A stretch of 64,000 nt of DNA, taken from assembly GCF_040115645.1 (NCBI RefSeq), contig NC_089556.1, positions 1,612,001 through 1,676,000 on the forward strand. The letters run 5' to 3'. A program made the position numbers and the translations under genes. The DNA is from Euwallacea fornicatus. Taxonomy: Eukaryota > Arthropoda > Insecta > Coleoptera > Curculionidae. This document shows, piece by piece, positions 59,749-64,000 of this stretch. Numbering within the stretch: the stretch's first letter is position 1; each line of letters begins with the position of its first letter. A model generated the notes under the pieces. That model was not told the origin of the DNA. It searched no databases and saw only the letters and a program-made list of their open reading frames with translations.

Positions 59749-61050
59749 TTATTCCTGCTTGAAACCATTGCTTGTGGGTTGTTCTGCAGCCAGTAATTCC
59801 TTTTTTTGAATCTGGAAAAAGACTACCAATCGACCGCAAAGCAGGAAAAAGAACACTATGGCTGGAGCTGTCCTTTCCAGCCTGTCAGCCACCATATAAT
59901 GCGAATACATCGCCATTACTGTGAGCACCAGCAAACCCATGTTGGCGCCATTTTTTATTTTGTCTAAAAAAAAAGAATAGGTTCAAGATATAGAAATCGT
60001 TCAAGAATGCAAACAAACTAGGATGAAATTTATATTAGGGCATTTTACTGAAGTATTTTAAGAAGCAAAAGAACCCTAATCATGCAATGATAGATTGACG
60101 AAAGTCTGATTAAAACGCGGTTCGTCGATATCTCAGAAAACTCCCATTTCTTCGAAATAAATAAATTTTCTACGTAATACCAAAATTCGTGGTATTCCTC
60201 AGCGATTTAGTACCAATCAAAACTAATATTTTACTATCACGTGGAAATATCAATAATTGGACTCCCACTAAACACAGGATTCGCTGATCGGTGCCAGTTT
60301 AATTTTATACTAAGTCGAGAATTTATTTAGACGACTGAGCAATATGTTGTAAATTTAGTTCTCGTTTTACCAAAAATTTAGTGTTGACCGCAACCTACAT
60401 ACATTTCAATAATTATTGTCAATGTGAGCCAAAATTAACTTATTCTAATGCATCAACACCTCAAATTAGTTCGATTCAAGGGCAGAAAATTAACAGAGTA
60501 ATGGAAATTTTGAATACTTACGATTTGGATAGAATGCCAGAGCGGCCCCAAAAACGATTTCAAGCACTCCCACAGTCCTTCGGTACCATTTAGAAGGTAT
60601 TTTGAAGTCCAATAAATCCGAGAACGGAAATACTTTCGCATATTTCACATATTCTTTCCGCTGAAAAGTAATTTTACTGTGTCGTTAAACTTCTCTTTGA
60701 TTTCGAGTAAGTCATCGTTACATCTCTTAACAAAACATTAGCTAAAGGAATTCAAAAAATACCACAATAGACGCAAATATTTGCCCCAACCTCGACAGGC
60801 AAGGCGCCAAGAATTTTGAATATCTCAAGCCTTATATTAACGTTTTGTTGTATAATTCGATGGAAGTACAAGCGATTTGCACTATAATGATTTTTTCATT
60901 GCAAAAATTCTACCAATTCAAATTACACCAAATACCTACCAAGTCTTTGTGCAACTCCTTGGAAACGATATTGGAAATTTTAATAATCCCTACAAATATG
61001 AAGAACAGTCCTAAAAGCAGGGAAAGAGTCTTGAGGACCGGAGAACTCAT
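59749..61050 (-). CDS. TMEM35A-like: TMEM35/NACHO-like transmembrane protein
   Basis: Three exons on - (61050-60940, 60660-60522, 59963-59749) join in phase to 154 aa. Four hydrophobic segments are visible: TLSLLLGLFFIFVGIIKI (about 8-25), VGVLEIVFGAALAFYPN (about 66-83), GANMGLLVLTVMAMYSHY and APAIVFFFLLCGRLVVFFQ. This DoxX-like four-helix layout, the GLFFxFxGxIK start, GVLEI in helix 2 and the RxAPAIVFxxLLxxRL segment match TMEM35A (NACHO), an ER chaperone that promotes assembly of nicotinic acetylcholine receptors. The tail is short and polar (QKKELLAAEQP), without an obvious retrieval motif. Family assignment is good; equivalence of function in insects is inference. Confidence 0.85.
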
Positions 61051-62118
61051 GCTGACTTCTTCAGCCTATCACAACGTCACTACCGCGCGATATTAACGTG
61101 TATATATGCACTTAATATATTCACTATTAATTGTTTTATTTACTGGTCAATTTGTCCTTTATTTTTATATCTGGATACATTTTCCAAAGAGTTTGCGCAT
61201 AGAAACACGCGATCAATACTGGATGACGATGAGTGCGCTGCCTCGTATACGCGCGTACTGAACATTTTCCTGGACCCTCAACACTGAATTGAGTTTAAAA
61301 TTCGATTTGTTTGGTCATATATTAGTAAAGGGTCGTTTAGTCCCTATAGGAGCATTGAGACGGGCAGATAGGCGTGCAAAAATGCCGTTATGTGCCCTTT
61401 TTGCCTTTCGACACGTTCTACGATCCGACAAGTGGATTCGAGTAAAAAACAACGCCTCAAAAATTGCGACTTTTTTCTGAAGAATTTCAATAGGGAGACC
61501 TAGTATTTGGGTCAAGGTTGATTTGGAAAAATTAGCTTTGCATCATTTCATTTTCTTGCAAGGAATTATTCAGCAATGCTTATTTTAGGATTACGAGAAT
61601 TCTGTTATATATTTTTTTCTGAGACTTCTTTATTTTCGGCTACATATCAGGGAAGATATTGATCAAATAATGTCCAAAATAAAACACTACCATCAAGTAT
61701 ATTTTCGATTTAATTAATACAAATTATTTAACATATAGATATATCTAAATCAACGATTATCACTACCTACCACATTAATATTAAAGCTAACTATTCTGGG
61801 AGTCACGATCTTATTTACACATATACCTGGCTGCTAGCACCTTCACTCTTTTTCTCTTGCATATCGGAAAGTAGCTTAAACTAGATTTAATCTTATATAG
61901 CGCGGCAAACAGTGCAAACATACCAAGAAATTAGTCTCATATGTCAGTCCCTTCCGACAAAATTTAACAATTAAAATTTAAAATCTGTTTTTTTCTTGTT
62001 TGTTCCATCCTTCTTACACATCCAATATTACGCTTGAAATATAATTTATAAGCTACGCTTTACGGACCATTTCTTCCGACTAGATTCGAACTATACCTAC
62101 TCGCTACTTATCATACCT
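61051..62118. other. Spacer between TMEM35-like and RNF13-like genes
   Basis: It holds the upstream side of the TMEM35-like gene and the 3' UTR of the RNF13-like gene. No ORF is convincing. Confidence 0.4.
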
Positions 62119-63262
62119 TCAAACAAGAACATCGCCGCCGTCAAAATGATGAGAATTGTCACTTTCTCCCCGAGTTCCAGAAGAATCGAAAGGATTGTCG
62201 TGACGTCCGGAATCGTCCTCATCATGACGATCTGAATTATGAACTACGAAGTCTACGGAAGGCACCGTGTTTGTGTTGCTGGCACTGTCGCTTGACGTTT
62301 CTGATATTTTTTTAAATGTTTACCGTATAAAATAGAAAAGTGTTGACTTACCACTCGAATCGGTACTCGCAATACTTTGTCTTTCCAGCCTTTCGGCATT
62401 GATGCTGTGATAGTCAGAGGTGGTGACGCAATTACGACCCTCCAATACCTGAGAAATGGAACGAGCAGCCCTTCTAAACGGATTTTCATTCTGAACCTTT
62501 TGAGAGTATTTTATCAATTATGAGGGTTTTGAAACAATTTGAGAACAACCTGAAATGTCCCTCCTTGAGTCCCAGTATTTCCAGATCTGATTAGTGGGGT
62601 TGTATCGTCAGTATCGCTGTCACTGTCCGAGTCGTGGTGAGGTTCGTCATGGGCAAAAACTTTCCTTTTACAGATCGGACAAACCCTTTTGTTTTTAGTC
62701 AACCATGGATCGATACATTTCATATGATATACTGAAAATTTTTATTCAGGAAAACCAACAATAAACTAGCAGTAATCCTACCATGATTGCAGGGTAAAAC
62801 CCTAAGTTTTTCTCCCTCAATATAATCCTCCAAACAAATAGCGCAAGTCTCATATCGGTCCCCTTTCTGAAACTTGCACGTTGGTATTTTATTCAATTGA
62901 GATTTCGGCAACCTATAGCGCCTTTGCCGCCTCCGATCCTTGATATACTTAACCACCTGCATAATAACCAAATTATTCACCATTAACTCTCCCTTTTCTG
63001 CTAACTAACCATAAAAACTACCATAACAAGGAAACAAATCCCCACAACAATAGCGAAAGGGATCAAAAGATGAGTCTGAATATTGAACGGAGTTTCGGCG
63101 GTGATGATTACAAAATAATCGGGATCGGCGTAAATGTTGCGCAGCATTAGTCCTGTTGTTTGGGACACGAAAACTGATGATATGTTGATGCCAGTGCTGT
63201 TATTTGCCGACATAGGCACTAAGTCGTTTGAGCCAACATTATGTACGATTACAGCATTGTAA
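62119..63262 (-). CDS. RNF13: RNF13-like PA-TM-RING E3 ubiquitin ligase, 3' part
   Basis: Five exons on - (63262-63010, 62956-62782, 62731-62550, 62490-62352, 62300-62119) give 309 codons; upstream exons lie beyond the window. The first visible exon holds the end of a PA domain (NAVIVHNVGSNDLVPM, FVSQTTGLMLRNIY) and the single membrane helix (LLIPFAIVVGICFLVMVVFM). After a basic stretch (KDRRRQRRYRLPKSQLNKIP) comes a RING-H2: CAICLEDYIEGEKLRVLPCNH, then HMKCIDPWL and CPICKRKV, with all eight ligands present. The tail is acidic and Ser-rich (DSDSDSDTDDTTPLIRSG). Order and wording match RNF13/RNF167, endosomal/lysosomal E3 ligases with the RING in the cytosol. Confidence 0.92.
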
Positions 63263-64000
63263 CTGCAAAAAGAATATACATAGAGAAATAGTAGTGTAGA
63301 TTCATGCATTATTATTGTTAATGAACCGATCATAAATGTATTTTATTCTCGATTTCATATTGGTGAATTAGGAAAAAGACAAAGAAATTTGGGGAAAATA
63401 ATAAAGGATGATCCTTCCCACGCGCCAAGTGGCTTCATCGGTTGAGATGCAGCGTGCTTTAGAGATCCATACAGACCAGCCAGAGTTTAACTTGCAGCAA
63501 AAGAAAAGTGCTCTTATAGGGTGGTTTGGCTTTTAAAGCAATGCGGGTAGATTAAAAGGCGAAACAGAGACACAATTTTTGGTAGAGACTTAAACTCCAA
63601 ATGAACTGGTTCAATTTGGTTGAGAAAATTGCAACTAAGGTAATAAATTATTCAATCACAGATGCAATTTTCCTATGTATAGATCTTTCAAATGGAGACC
63701 CAAGCAATTCAGACACAAGGGACGCTATTGGCATTGACAAAATTGATTTGGTTGCTTTGCAAGTTGAACTACGTAAAAGATATCAAACGGATCTAGAAAG
63801 GGCTTAAATATGTTATTATTTCTAACAATGCCATAATAGAGCAGTGTACTATGATCTACTTATTCGAAACAAATACGACCATAAAAGATATGAAGCTGAA
63901 GGCGAACTTCATCTTTCTAAATTAGGGAAGATATTCAATATTGTCCGTCAAGAAATTCACGACTTTATCACAACCAAGAATCATTGGGGTTATAGTTGAG
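63263..64000. other. Intron of the RNF13-like gene with repeat-derived ORFs
   Basis: On +, MNWFNLVEKIATKVINYSIT starts an ORF at 63601-63807, and at about 63838-63997 another frame reads YYDLLIRNKYDHKRYEAEGE followed by LHLSKLGKIFNIVRQEIHDF. Together they look like a decayed mobile-element protein lying antisense in the intron; no family is recognised. Confidence 0.35.

Overview
This window looks like insect nuclear DNA. It is AT-rich, the genes have several GT-AG introns (mostly 50-100 bp, some over 1 kb), AATAAA signals follow the genes, and Tc1/mariner transposons are abundant. The gene set and the many dispersed CAGGGTGT-ended repeats would suit a beetle, but that assignment is inference.

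Six protein-coding genes are supported by joinable exons in consistent phase. Left to right they are: (1) the 3' part of a Nostrin-like F-BAR/HR1/SH3 gene on + (1415-3397, 5' exons outside the window); (2) a complete five-exon bHLH gene of the Fer2/p48-related type on + (7169-8966) with a TATA box and paired CCAAT boxes; (3) a complete Vta1/LIP5 ESCRT-III regulator on - (10626-12619); (4) a BTB plus seven-zinc-finger gene on - spread over 5.4 kb (14288-19741); (5) a small TMEM35/NACHO-like membrane protein on - (59749-61050); (6) an RNF13-like PA-TM-RING E3 ligase on - (62119-63262, 5' exons beyond the right edge).

The middle of the window is a transposon graveyard. From 22.4 to 32.3 kb, four Tc1/mariner elements stand nearly end to end, each bounded by TA target duplications or recognisable inverted repeats; one has a mariner nested in it and one carries a piece of apparent host gene, with its intron, inside the transposase. 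The mariner at 30494-32281 ends in a 36-bp minisatellite of 15 units whose unit is derived from the element's own terminal inverted repeat. Further fossils (a Penelope-like reverse transcriptase piece, several transposase fragments, four or more fold-back/MITE elements) occupy 20-22, 32-34, 36-37, 41-42, 45 and 52-55 kb.

The remaining stretches (about 3.9-6.8, 12.6-14.3, 34-41, 42-44, 46-52 and 55-59.7 kb) hold no gene I can support, apart from three weak exon-like ORFs flagged as such. The host genes are not functionally linked by position: they serve endocytosis/NOS trafficking, neuronal transcription, endosomal sorting, transcription, receptor assembly and ubiquitination. The strongest novelties are the TIR-derived minisatellite, the captured exon-intron-exon inside a Tc1 element, and a repeated CTCF-like double motif.
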